Assembly (NCBI GenBank): GCA_945873715.1
Contig: CAMCFL010000141.1
Location: 1 to 7,433 of the forward strand
Direction of reading: 5' to 3'
Length of the DNA stretch: 7,433 nucleotides
DNA from: Akkermansia muciniphila
GTDB lineage: Bacteria > Verrucomicrobiota > Verrucomicrobiia > Limisphaerales > UBA9464
Shown: piece by piece, positions 1 to 6,043 of the stretch
Position numbering within the stretch: position 1 is the stretch's first letter
Layout: each line of letters starts with the position of its first letter
Notes under the pieces: generated by a model
Databases searched by the model: none
The model's input: only the letters and a program-made list of their open reading frames with translations
Told to the model about the DNA's origin: nothing
Position numbers and translations under genes: made by a program

Positions 1-554
1 CCCTGTCGGTGGCGGCGCGGTATGTCAGTGGCGAGGCGGCCTCGTTCGAGTTCCTGCCGCCGCGCGTCTCGGCCTTCCAGCAGTTTTCCGCCCGCTACTC
101 CTCCGGTCGCCTGGCGCACGTGGGCGTCGTGGCGGGGGTGGTGGCCGCGGTCGTCCTCCTGGCCTTCGGGGTCCAACAGTTCCGGCTGATCCGCCTCCGC
201 TCCCAGTGGGACGCCATCGCGAAGGACGTGCGGGAAGTGGAAGACCTGCAGGGGCGGCTCAAGCGCTTCCGCCCGTGGTTCGATGACTCGGTCCGCGGCC
301 TGGCGGTGATGAAGACCTTGACCGAAGCCTTTCCGGAAGATGGGGCCGTCACCGCCAAGAACGTGGAGATCCGGGACGTCGGCGTGGTGGTCTGTACGGG
401 CAGTGCCAAGGACAGCACGGCCCTGCTTCGGACGCTGGACAAGCTTCGTGCCGCACGGGAGGTCACCGACGTGCAGGTCGATCAACTTCGCGGCAAGTCC
501 CCGCTGCAGTTCACCTTCAACTTCCGCTGGGATGCCGCGGGCCAACGGCCATGA
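1..554 (+). CDS. PilN/GspL-like inner-membrane assembly protein, C-terminal part (5' end cut by window)
   Basis: This is probably the C-terminal part of a GspL-like or fused PilM-PilN inner-membrane platform protein. The frame is open to the window edge (first whole codon at base 3). A GTG at 9 could be read as a start, but the residues after it (including SFEFLPPR) look like the linker that joins a PilM/GspL actin-like cytoplasmic domain to its membrane segment, so I infer that the true start lies upstream. Numbering from that GTG, a single membrane segment spans about residues 37-58 (HVGVVAGVVAAVVLLAFG), followed by a charged, probably coiled-coil stretch at about 60-88. A compact alpha/beta region at about 112-175 fits the periplasmic ferredoxin-like fold of PilN/GspL. 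The stop overlaps the next start as ATGA, and the next gene is PilO/GspM-like, the usual partner. The family call rests on topology and gene order more than on sequence motifs. Confidence 0.7.
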   Translation, partial: LSVAARYVSGEAASFEFLPPRVSAFQQFSARYSSGRLAHVGVVAGVVAAVVLLAFGVQQFRLIRLRSQWDAIAKDVREVEDLQGRLKRFRPWFDDSVRGLAVMKTLTEAFPEDGAVTAKNVEIRDVGVVVCTGSAKDSTALLRTLDKLRAAREVTDVQVDQLRGKSPLQFTFNFRWDAAGQRP

Positions 555-1093
555 TCTTCGACCCTGAAAACCGTCAGAAACTGTTGATCATCGCCGCCCT
601 CACCGGGGTGGGTCTGCTGGTCGGCGACCGCCTGGTGCTCAGTCCGCTGATCAAGAGCTGGAATGCCCGGTCCGAGAGGATCGAGGGACTCCAGAAGGAT
701 CTGGCCAAGGGCCGGCAGCTGCTGGAACGCCGGGAGACGGTCCTCGCCCGTTGGCGCGAGATGCGAACCAATGCGTTGCCTGAGGAAGTTTCCGCCGCTG
801 AAGGACGTGTCCTGGATGCCTTCGATCGGTGGTCGCGGACGGCCACCGTCAACATCACCTCGGTGAAACCCCAGTGGAAGCAGTCGGACGAAGGCTACAT
901 GACCTTCGAATGCCACGTCGATGCCACGGGCAGCCTGGCCACGTTGACGCGGTTCATTTACGAGGTCGAACGCGATCCCCTGGCGTTGCGCGTCGAGACC
1001 ATCGAGTTGGCGGCGCGCGACAATGACGCCTCCCAGGTGACGCTCGGTCTTCAGGTCAGCGGTCTGCTCCTCAACCCTCCGGCACAGCGATGA
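551..1093 (+). CDS. PilO/GspM-like inner-membrane assembly protein
   Basis: This is a 180-residue bitopic protein. A short cytoplasmic N-terminus is followed by one membrane segment at about residues 10-30 (LLIIAALTGVGLLVGDRLVL), then a charged coiled-coil-like helix at about 36-72 rich in E, R, K and L. The C-terminal domain at about 85-176 has the alternating strands and helix (TFECHVDATGSLATLTRFI, then a VTLGLQVSGLLL strand) expected of the ferredoxin-like periplasmic domain of PilO and GspM. These proteins pair with PilN/GspL in the inner-membrane platform of type IV pili and type II secretion systems. The ATG sits in an ATGA overlap with the gene before and has no clear Shine-Dalgarno sequence, so translation is probably coupled. 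Its own stop overlaps the next start in the same way. PilO and GspM cannot be told apart from this sequence alone. Confidence 0.72.
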   Translation: MIFDPENRQKLLIIAALTGVGLLVGDRLVLSPLIKSWNARSERIEGLQKDLAKGRQLLERRETVLARWREMRTNALPEEVSAAEGRVLDAFDRWSRTATVNITSVKPQWKQSDEGYMTFECHVDATGSLATLTRFIYEVERDPLALRVETIELAARDNDASQVTLGLQVSGLLLNPPAQR

Positions 1094-2031
1094 GATCCAC
1101 CTTTCCATCCAGCCGATCACGCTTGCCCCGGTGGATCGCCCCCTTGCTGGCGGCGTCCGGCCTCGGCTGGGCGGCGGCGCAGAGCCCGGTCCGACAGGAC
1201 GATCCCCCCGCGGAACCGGTCCCCGTGGTGGTCGAACTTCCGGAGGCTTCCGTGGTCATCGAAGCCGCGGTGGAAGCAGAGGAACCGGAGGAAACCGCGA
1301 CCGAGGTCGCTCCCGGCCCGGTCCCGGCCGGCGAGCAGGCGGCTGCGGCTGCCGTTGTTCCCGGTTCGACCAACGGGGTTCCGGACGCTTCCGGTGCGCC
1401 GCGGTCTTCGCGGCGGTCCCGCGAGCGTTCTCCGGCGCGGGACTGGCGGACCTCCTTCGGCGCGCGGAACAAGGATGGATCGACCAATGCGCCCGGTCCG
1501 GCGAAGACGGACTACGCGTACTTCCAGGTGGTCAACAGTCGCAACATCTTCAATCCGTCCCGGGTGCCGAACCGACCGGATCGACCCGCTTCCGGCGAGG
1601 CGAAGAAGGTGACCAAGGTGGAGGCATTTTCGCTGGTGGGCACGTTGCGGTATGAAAAGGGAGACCTGGCCTTTTTCGACGGGTCGAGTTCGGAGTACCG
1701 CAAGGGCTTCAAGGCCGGGGAAAGCCTGGCGGGCTACAAGGTGGTGTCGGTCTCCGATGCCGCCGTCCGGATCGAAGCCAAGGGTGCGGTCACGGAGCTG
1801 AAGATCGGCTCCCAGATGCGCCGTGAGGATGAAGGCGAATGGAAGTTGGCCAGCGGCCCGTACGCCGGGGGCAGCAGTGGCAGCAGCAGCAGTTCCGGGG
1901 AGACCGCGGCGGTGTCCGAAGGTCCCGGGTCAGCCGCTCCCGCGTCCGCGGGGGCTGGAGGTGGCAGTGCAGACGAAATTTTGAAGCGGCTTCTGCAGAA
2001 GCGCGAACAGGAGATGAAAAATGAGAAGTAA
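1090..2031 (+). CDS. GspC/PilP-like periplasmic connector protein with HR-type domain
   Basis: This 313-residue protein probably links the inner-membrane platform to the secretin. The N-terminus has several arginines, then a hydrophobic stretch at about 15-30 ending in AAAQ, readable as a signal peptide or an N-terminal anchor. A long low-complexity linker follows: acidic and rich in A, V, E and P up to about 100, then basic and Ser/Arg-rich at about 103-120. The folded part at about 145-241 begins with a RNIFNPS motif and continues SLVGTLRYEKGDLAFF ... GESLAGYKVVSV ... VRIEAKG ... LKIG. This is the pattern of the GspC homology region and PilP (IF motif, LxGT strand, a central GyxV strand, a final strand with L.iG). 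No PDZ domain follows. The tail is Ser/Gly-rich (about 260-293) and ends in a charged helix (294-313). The gene overlaps the PilO/GspM-like gene by ATGA and the secretin gene by 11 bases. GspC and PilP bind secretin N0 domains, which fits its place just before an N0-bearing protein. Confidence 0.72.
   Translation: MRSTFPSSRSRLPRWIAPLLAASGLGWAAAQSPVRQDDPPAEPVPVVVELPEASVVIEAAVEAEEPEETATEVAPGPVPAGEQAAAAAVVPGSTNGVPDASGAPRSSRRSRERSPARDWRTSFGARNKDGSTNAPGPAKTDYAYFQVVNSRNIFNPSRVPNRPDRPASGEAKKVTKVEAFSLVGTLRYEKGDLAFFDGSSSEYRKGFKAGESLAGYKVVSVSDAAVRIEAKGAVTELKIGSQMRREDEGEWKLASGPYAGGSSGSSSSSGETAAVSEGPGSAAPASAGAGGGSADEILKRLLQKREQEMKNEK
2009..2013 (+). promoter_or_regulatory. Ribosome binding site for the secretin N-domain gene
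   Basis: AGGAG lies seven bases before the ATG at 2021, inside the coding sequence of the GspC-like gene. It is the only strong Shine-Dalgarno sequence I see among the plus-strand operon genes and it fixes the start at 2021. A nearer ATG at 2014 is in the frame of the upstream gene (its Met309) and is not this gene's start. Confidence 0.75.
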
Positions 2032-3613
2032 CACGTTCCCTTCCGTCCTCCTCGCCCTGGTTGTGGCGGGATGGGTCCATGGCCGTTCCGAGGCCCAGGA
2101 CACGCCTGCTGCGCCCAAGCCGGCGGACACTGCCGCCCCGAGTGCCGCTCCGGCCGCCGAGGTGAAGGCTGCGGTGCCGGAGACGCCGCCGCCGGTGGTT
2201 CCGGAAGGCATGCTGATGCTCAACTTCCGTGGGGCACCGCTGGAGAGCGTACTCAACTATCTCAGTGACGCCGCCGGATACATCATCGTCACCGAGAGTG
2301 AGGTTCGCGGGAAGCTGGACGTCATCAGCAAGCAGCCGGTGACCAAGGACGAAGCCTTCGCCATCCTGGAATCGGCGCTGGCCCGGAACGGTTATACCGC
2401 GCTGCGCAATGGCCGCACCTTGACGATCGTCAGCAAGGAGGGAGCCCGGAAGCGCGATATCCCGGTCAAGAGCGGGAACGATCCGGAAGCCATTCCCAAG
2501 GATGAGCAGATGGTCACCCAGATCATCCCGGTGCGCTTCATCAGCGCCACCCAGTTGACCACGGATCTCCAGCCGCTGCTGCCTTCGGAGGCGACCATGA
2601 CGGCCAATGACGCCGGCAACGCCCTCGTGATCACCGACACCCAGTCCTCCATTCGCCGGCTCGCGGAAATCATCCGCGCCCTGGACACCTCGCTGGCCGG
2701 GGCCAATTCGGTGAAGGTCTATCCGCTGCGGTTTTCGGACGCCAAGGAAGTGGCCACCGTCATCAAGGAGCTTTATCCCGCTCAGGATTCCCGCACGACC
2801 GGTGGCAACAATGCCCGGGGCGGCGCGGGCGGGTTCGGAGGATTTTCTGGATTCCCCGGTGGCGGAACGGGCGGTGGCCGTGGGGGCACCACGGCCAGTG
2901 GCAGCGGCAACAGCGGCAACCGCGCGGCGGCTTCCCGAGTGGTGGCGGTCGCTGATGAACACAGCAATTCCCTGATCGTGAACGCTCCCGATGACGCCAT
3001 GCCGGCCATCGAGGAGCTCATCCGGGCGATCGATACCAACGTCCAGGACGTCACCGAGCTTCGGGTCTTCCGGCTGCAGAACTCGGATCCGGTGGAAATG
3101 GCCGAGGTGTTGGCCGGGCTCTTTCCCGATGACAGCAAGACCGAAGGCAACGGGCAGTCACGCTTTGGTGGTGGATTCGGGATGTTCGGTGGCGGCGGAC
3201 GTTCTACGCCCACCAACACCTCCAGCGAGCGGGCCAAGAAGAAGGGGCGCGTCATCACGGTGCCCGACCAGCGGACGAGCTCGATCATCGTCAGTGCCGA
3301 CCGTGAAATCATGGATCAGATCGCCGAGATGGTGAAGCAACTGGACACGAACCCCGCCCGGAAACAGAAGGTGTTTGTGTACGACCTGCAGAACGCCGAT
3401 CCGCAGCAGGTCCAGGAAGTCCTGAGGGGCCTGTTCGAAAGCCAGAGCACGGCCAACCGGAGCAGCCAGACGCGGAATCAGCAGAACAGCGCGCTTTCCA
3501 CCCGTTCCACCCAGCAACAGAACAATGGCAACCGTGCCACCACCGGCTTCGGTGGCGGCGGCGGCGGGGGTGGAGGAGGAGTCGGTGGTGGTGGCGGCGG
3601 TGGTGGCCGCTGA
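2021..3613 (+). CDS. Secretin N-terminal domain protein (GspD-like periplasmic part: N0-N1-N2-N3 plus half a repeat, no barrel domain)
   Basis: This 530-residue exported protein carries the periplasmic N-domains of a GspD/PulD-type secretin but not the outer-membrane barrel. A signal peptide covers about 1-25 (LLALVVAGWVHGRSEA, cleavage near AQ), then an Ala/Pro-rich linker to about 62. An N0 domain follows at about 64-140 (MLNFRGAPLESVLNYLSDAAG ... VTKDEAFAILESALARNGY). Three N1-type repeats lie at about 164-222, 230-338 and 344-443. Each has a V.pLRf strand, a helix ending at L(F/L)P, an I.aD...NSLIV strand pair and a helix ending in LDT. Glycine-rich insertions fill the middle loop of the second and third (about 260-300 and 376-404). 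A fourth repeat starts at 448 (KVFVYDLQNADPQQVQEVLRG) but stops after its first helix, in a Q/N/S-rich stretch (475-507) and a glycine tail (510-529). Its missing half is in the next gene. It overlaps the GspC-like gene by 11 bases. N-domains are known to form the periplasmic rings of the secretin channel and to contact GspC. Confidence 0.88.
   Translation: MRSNTFPSVLLALVVAGWVHGRSEAQDTPAAPKPADTAAPSAAPAAEVKAAVPETPPPVVPEGMLMLNFRGAPLESVLNYLSDAAGYIIVTESEVRGKLDVISKQPVTKDEAFAILESALARNGYTALRNGRTLTIVSKEGARKRDIPVKSGNDPEAIPKDEQMVTQIIPVRFISATQLTTDLQPLLPSEATMTANDAGNALVITDTQSSIRRLAEIIRALDTSLAGANSVKVYPLRFSDAKEVATVIKELYPAQDSRTTGGNNARGGAGGFGGFSGFPGGGTGGGRGGTTASGSGNSGNRAAASRVVAVADEHSNSLIVNAPDDAMPAIEELIRAIDTNVQDVTELRVFRLQNSDPVEMAEVLAGLFPDDSKTEGNGQSRFGGGFGMFGGGGRSTPTNTSSERAKKKGRVITVPDQRTSSIIVSADREIMDQIAEMVKQLDTNPARKQKVFVYDLQNADPQQVQEVLRGLFESQSTANRSSQTRNQQNSALSTRSTQQQNNGNRATTGFGGGGGGGGGGVGGGGGGGGR
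3548..3610 (+). repeat. GGN trinucleotide tract coding for the poly-glycine tail
   Basis: About 20 codons of almost pure GGN (GGT, GGC, GGA, GGG mixed), interrupted by one GTC and closed by CGC, end the secretin N-domain gene. The tract lies directly before its stop codon. Mixed third positions suggest an established low-complexity region and not a recent pure-repeat expansion, although such tracts are prone to slippage and to sequencing error. Confidence 0.85.
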
Positions 3614-3641
3614 AATGGAACCCTTTGATTTGATCTGACCG

Positions 3642-4871
3642 ATGAAAAACTCCCAGTTCGCCCAGCGGCTCGTCTCCGCCAGTCTGCTTTGCCTGTTCGC
3701 TGGCTCGGCCCTTGCCCAGTTCAATCAGGGCGGTGGTGGCACCGCCCGCCGGACCACCGGCGGCGGCGGTGGCACCACCCGTGAGTACCGCAACAATACC
3801 CAGGTGGGCGATGCCACCTTCTCCTACGATCCGGAAACCCGGAAGATCATCGTCATCACCGACGAGGAGACCAACGTCCAGATCAAGGATGTCATCACCA
3901 GCCTGGACAACCCGCGTCCGCAGGTGCTGATCAAGGTCGTCTTCCTGGAAGTGACCCACAACAACAGCTCGGACATCGGCGTCGAGGGCGGGTATGTCCG
4001 TAACCTGGGCAACACCGGCCAGGGTTCGGTTGCCAACGCGTTTGGGTCCTCGGCCATCAGCAGCGGGGCGACGTCCGCCATCCCGAATGTCCTCGGGCAA
4101 AACATCCAGAACATGCTGCCGACGCCCCCGGGTGCCGGCCTCTATCAGGTGTTGGGATCGGACTTCCAGGCCACGCTCCGCGCCATTGCCCAGGCGGGTC
4201 GGGCGGAGATCCTGTCCCGCCCGTCGATCCTGGCCCGCAACAACCAGCCAGCCACCATTTCGCTCGGGCAACAGGTCCCGCTCGTGTCGAATACCCGATT
4301 CGACACCATCAACGGCCAGATCAACACCGTTACCTACCAGAACGTCGGCATCATCCTGCGGGTGACGCCGTTCATCACGCCGGATGGCATGGTCGAGATG
4401 ATTGTGTCCCCCGAGACTTCCTCCCTGGCGGATCGTTCCAGCTGGGTGCCGATCTCCCGCGACGCGCTGGCGCCGGTCGTCAATTCGCGACTCGCGGACA
4501 CGGTGGTGGTGGTCCCCGACGGGCAGACGGTGGTCATCGGGGGACTGATGCAGACCCAGATCAACGAGTCGGAGAGCAAGATTCCCTTGCTCGGCGACAT
4601 CCCGTACCTCGGGAATGCCTTCAAGCGGAAGATCAAGTCGAAGCAGAAGACCGAGTTGATGATCTTCCTCACGCCGGTGGTCATCGCGGCTCCCGGCCAG
4701 TTGGCGGGGCTGACGGCCAAGGAACGCGACATCACCACGCTCAAGCCGAAGGGGATCCCCCAGAAGGAGCTGGATGACCTGATCAACACCCTGCCGACCA
4801 AGGTTGAGGAACCGGTACAGCCGATCCCGACCGGTCCGGAACCCAAGTCCAAGAAGAAGTCCGGCAAGTAG
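3642..4871 (+). CDS. Secretin C-terminal barrel protein (GspD-like, with half an N-repeat at its start)
   Basis: This 409-residue protein carries the outer-membrane pore domain of a type II/III secretin. It has its own signal peptide, about 1-25, with the hydrophobic stretch LVSASLLCLFAGSALA and an ALA-Q cleavage site. A glycine-rich stretch (about 29-45) follows. Residues 57-90 (ATFSYDPETRKIIVITDEET then a helix ending SLDN) match the second half of an N1-type repeat, the half missing from the gene before. The secretin domain runs from about 94 to 348: VLIKVVFLEVTHNN, a Gly/Ser/Asn-rich region (about 116-165), FQATLRAIAQAGRAEILSRP, TYQNVGIILRVTPFI, DGQTVVIGGLM, IPLLGDIPYLGNAF and TELMIFLTPVVI, all hallmarks of the family. 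A 60-residue tail ends in KSKKKSGK. The ATG at 3642 is the first start possible, since an in-frame TGA lies at 3636. I see no Shine-Dalgarno sequence, so reinitiation from the gene 28 bases upstream is likely. The two proteins together make up one GspD-like secretin. Confidence 0.92.
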   Translation: MKNSQFAQRLVSASLLCLFAGSALAQFNQGGGGTARRTTGGGGGTTREYRNNTQVGDATFSYDPETRKIIVITDEETNVQIKDVITSLDNPRPQVLIKVVFLEVTHNNSSDIGVEGGYVRNLGNTGQGSVANAFGSSAISSGATSAIPNVLGQNIQNMLPTPPGAGLYQVLGSDFQATLRAIAQAGRAEILSRPSILARNNQPATISLGQQVPLVSNTRFDTINGQINTVTYQNVGIILRVTPFITPDGMVEMIVSPETSSLADRSSWVPISRDALAPVVNSRLADTVVVVPDGQTVVIGGLMQTQINESESKIPLLGDIPYLGNAFKRKIKSKQKTELMIFLTPVVIAAPGQLAGLTAKERDITTLKPKGIPQKELDDLINTLPTKVEEPVQPIPTGPEPKSKKKSGK

Positions 4872-4901
4872 CGTCGCGGTTCAACCTGGAATCCGAAGTG
4901 C

Positions 4902-5041
4902 TATCCGCAGATGGCGCAGATGGCGCAGATAACAAGGCCATTTCGTGACGAACCGTCGTCACCCGCAGGGTGAGCCTGCCAATCCGGCTTCGACACCTCC
5001 AAGTGCCTCTTCATCTGCGGAATCTGCGCCATCTGCGGATA
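4902..5041. repeat. Long inverted repeat built from 9-base units, between convergent genes
   Basis: The left arm 4902-4930 and right arm 5013-5041 are reverse complements with 27 of 29 positions matching, and the outer 20 bases of each arm match perfectly. Each arm is itself about three copies of a 9-base unit: CGCAGATGG-like on the left, ATCTGCGCC or ATCTGCGGA on the right. The spacer is 82 bases. It lies between the ends of the secretin gene (+) and the FAH-family gene (-), where a bidirectional terminator or a dispersed intergenic repeat would be expected. There is no U-tract, so a classical Rho-independent terminator is not shown. I infer a REP-like dispersed element. Confidence 0.7.
4945..4973. 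other. Two mutually exclusive small hairpins in the spacer of the inverted repeat
   Basis: GTGACG (4945-4950) pairs with CGTCAC (4957-4962) around a six-base loop. TCACCC (4959-4964) pairs with GGGTGA (4968-4973) around GCA. The two share bases 4959-4962, so only one can form at a time. No U-run follows either one. They may help terminate transcription from the convergent genes, but this is weak evidence. Confidence 0.35.
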
Positions 5042-5061
5042 AACAACTGCGGTTCTTAAGT

Positions 5062-5919
5062 TCAGACCACCTTCACCGTGTTCTCGAGCAGGCCGATGCC
5101 CGAGATCCGGATCTGCACCACGTCACCCTCGGACAGGGTGAACTCGTTGGCCGGGACCACGCCGGTCCCGGTCAACAGGATCGCGCCCTCGGGGAAGTCC
5201 TGGCTCCGACCCAGCCAGCCGGCCAACTCCGGGAAGCTGCGCTTGATCTGGTCGATCGAAGTCTCGCCGGCGAACACCTCGGCACCAGCGCGCAGGATCC
5301 GGACGCCGATGGTCCAGGTGCGGGCCTCGGCTTCATCGGCGGCAACCCGGATGCAGGGTCCCAGCGCACACGAGGCGCGATACATCTTGGCCTGTGGCAG
5401 GTAGAGCAGGTTCTCACCCTCGATGTCCCTCGAAGACATGTCATTTCCCGCCGTGTAACCCACCAGCTCCATGCGGGAGTTGAACACCAGCGCCAGCTCG
5501 GGCTCGGGAACATTCCACTTCGCGTCTCCGCGGATCCCCACGATGCCACCGGGTCCGGAAACCTTGGCCGGCATCGACTTGAAGAAGAGCTCGGGCCGCG
5601 GCGCTTCGTACACCCGATCGTAGGCGGTGGCGCTGAAATCCGATTCCTCCATCCGGGCCTTCTTGCTGCGCAGATAGGTCACTCCGGCGGCCCAGACCTC
5701 CTGGCGATCGACCGGAGCCAGCAGTCGGACCGAGTCGAGCGGGTGCGTGGGCAACGGGGTTGCCGCCAGGGCCTGCAACACGGCGATCAGGTTGGGGGAT
5801 TCGAGCAGCGCGGACAGCGAGGCGATCCCGGCGGCGGAGAGATCCTGGACGGAGTGCGTCTCCAGGATTCCAACACGAGGGGCACCATGCGATCCGATGG
5901 TAAAACGGCAGAGCTTCAT
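5062..5919 (-). CDS. FAH-family enzyme, resembling 2-keto-3-deoxy-D-arabinonate dehydratase
   Basis: This 285-residue cytosolic enzyme belongs to the fumarylacetoacetate hydrolase family, metal-dependent enzymes that hydrolyse, hydrate/dehydrate or decarboxylate 2-keto acids. A short N-terminal domain (1-70) is followed by the catalytic domain. Motifs are VWAAGVTYLRSK (76-87), PELFFKSMP (109-117), WNVPEPELALVF (135-146), GYTAGNDMSSRDIEGEN (154-170), LYLPQAKMY (172-180), GTGVVP (251-256) and GDVVQIRISGIGLLENTV (265-282). E139, E141 and D160 have the spacing of the Mg-binding Glu-x-Glu...Asp triad as I recall it from the archaeal KdaD enzyme, whose PEIFFK, LPEPELA and ENPLYLPQSK motifs also match. 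A sugar-acid dehydratase is therefore my best guess, but a catechol-pathway hydratase or isomerase is possible. The start at 5919 is chosen for its AGGA site. A longer reading to 6252 would run into the neighbouring gene. It is co-directional with the propeller gene upstream, 124 bases away. Confidence 0.9.
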   Translation of the reverse strand: MKLCRFTIGSHGAPRVGILETHSVQDLSAAGIASLSALLESPNLIAVLQALAATPLPTHPLDSVRLLAPVDRQEVWAAGVTYLRSKKARMEESDFSATAYDRVYEAPRPELFFKSMPAKVSGPGGIVGIRGDAKWNVPEPELALVFNSRMELVGYTAGNDMSSRDIEGENLLYLPQAKMYRASCALGPCIRVAADEAEARTWTIGVRILRAGAEVFAGETSIDQIKRSFPELAGWLGRSQDFPEGAILLTGTGVVPANEFTLSEGDVVQIRISGIGLLENTVKVV

Positions 5920-5927
5920 GGGCCGGA

Positions 5928-5931
5928 TCCT
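5928..5931 (-). promoter_or_regulatory. Ribosome binding site for the FAH-family gene
   Basis: On the minus strand AGGA lies eight bases before the ATG at 5919. It supports this start over the upstream in-frame alternatives, which would overlap the propeller gene. Confidence 0.6.
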
Positions 5932-6016
5932 ACCGGGGATGCCCAGTCGGCGTCGCGCCGAAATCAGCCCCCCCTCATTTCCCGGGTGCGCCGTGATGCG
6001 GTTGTATCGGCTGTAG

Positions 6017-6036
6017 GCCCGCTGCCCCCAGCGGGC
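6017..6036 (-). terminator. GC-rich hairpin just after the propeller gene (possible terminator or processing site)
   Basis: GCCCGCTG (6017-6024) and CAGCGGGC (6029-6036) form a perfect eight-base stem with a four-base loop. On the minus strand it begins seven bases after the stop of the propeller gene. No U-tract follows, so full Rho-independent termination is doubtful. It could protect the mRNA 3' end, partly terminate ahead of the FAH gene, or be a copy of a dispersed palindrome. Confidence 0.45.
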
Positions 6037-6043
6037 GCTTCCC

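Noticed and set aside
1790..2962. A 390-residue minus-strand reading frame opposite the GspC-like and secretin genes
   Set aside because: It is arginine-, glycine- and histidine-rich with no recognisable domain, and lies opposite well-supported secretin domains. Long antisense frames are expected in GC-rich coding DNA.
3548..3641. The split secretin as a simple frameshift or sequencing slip in the glycine tract
   Set aside because: All three frames stop before 3642, and the second gene starts with a complete signal peptide.
3642..3692. Lipoprotein signal for the secretin barrel protein at Cys17
   Set aside because: The residues before the cysteine (SLL) do not fit a lipobox, and an ALA-Q signal peptidase I site follows.
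3309..4271. A 320-residue minus-strand reading frame opposite the two secretin genes
   Set aside because: It spans two clear genes on the other strand and shows no domain. Its composition is that of a codon shadow.
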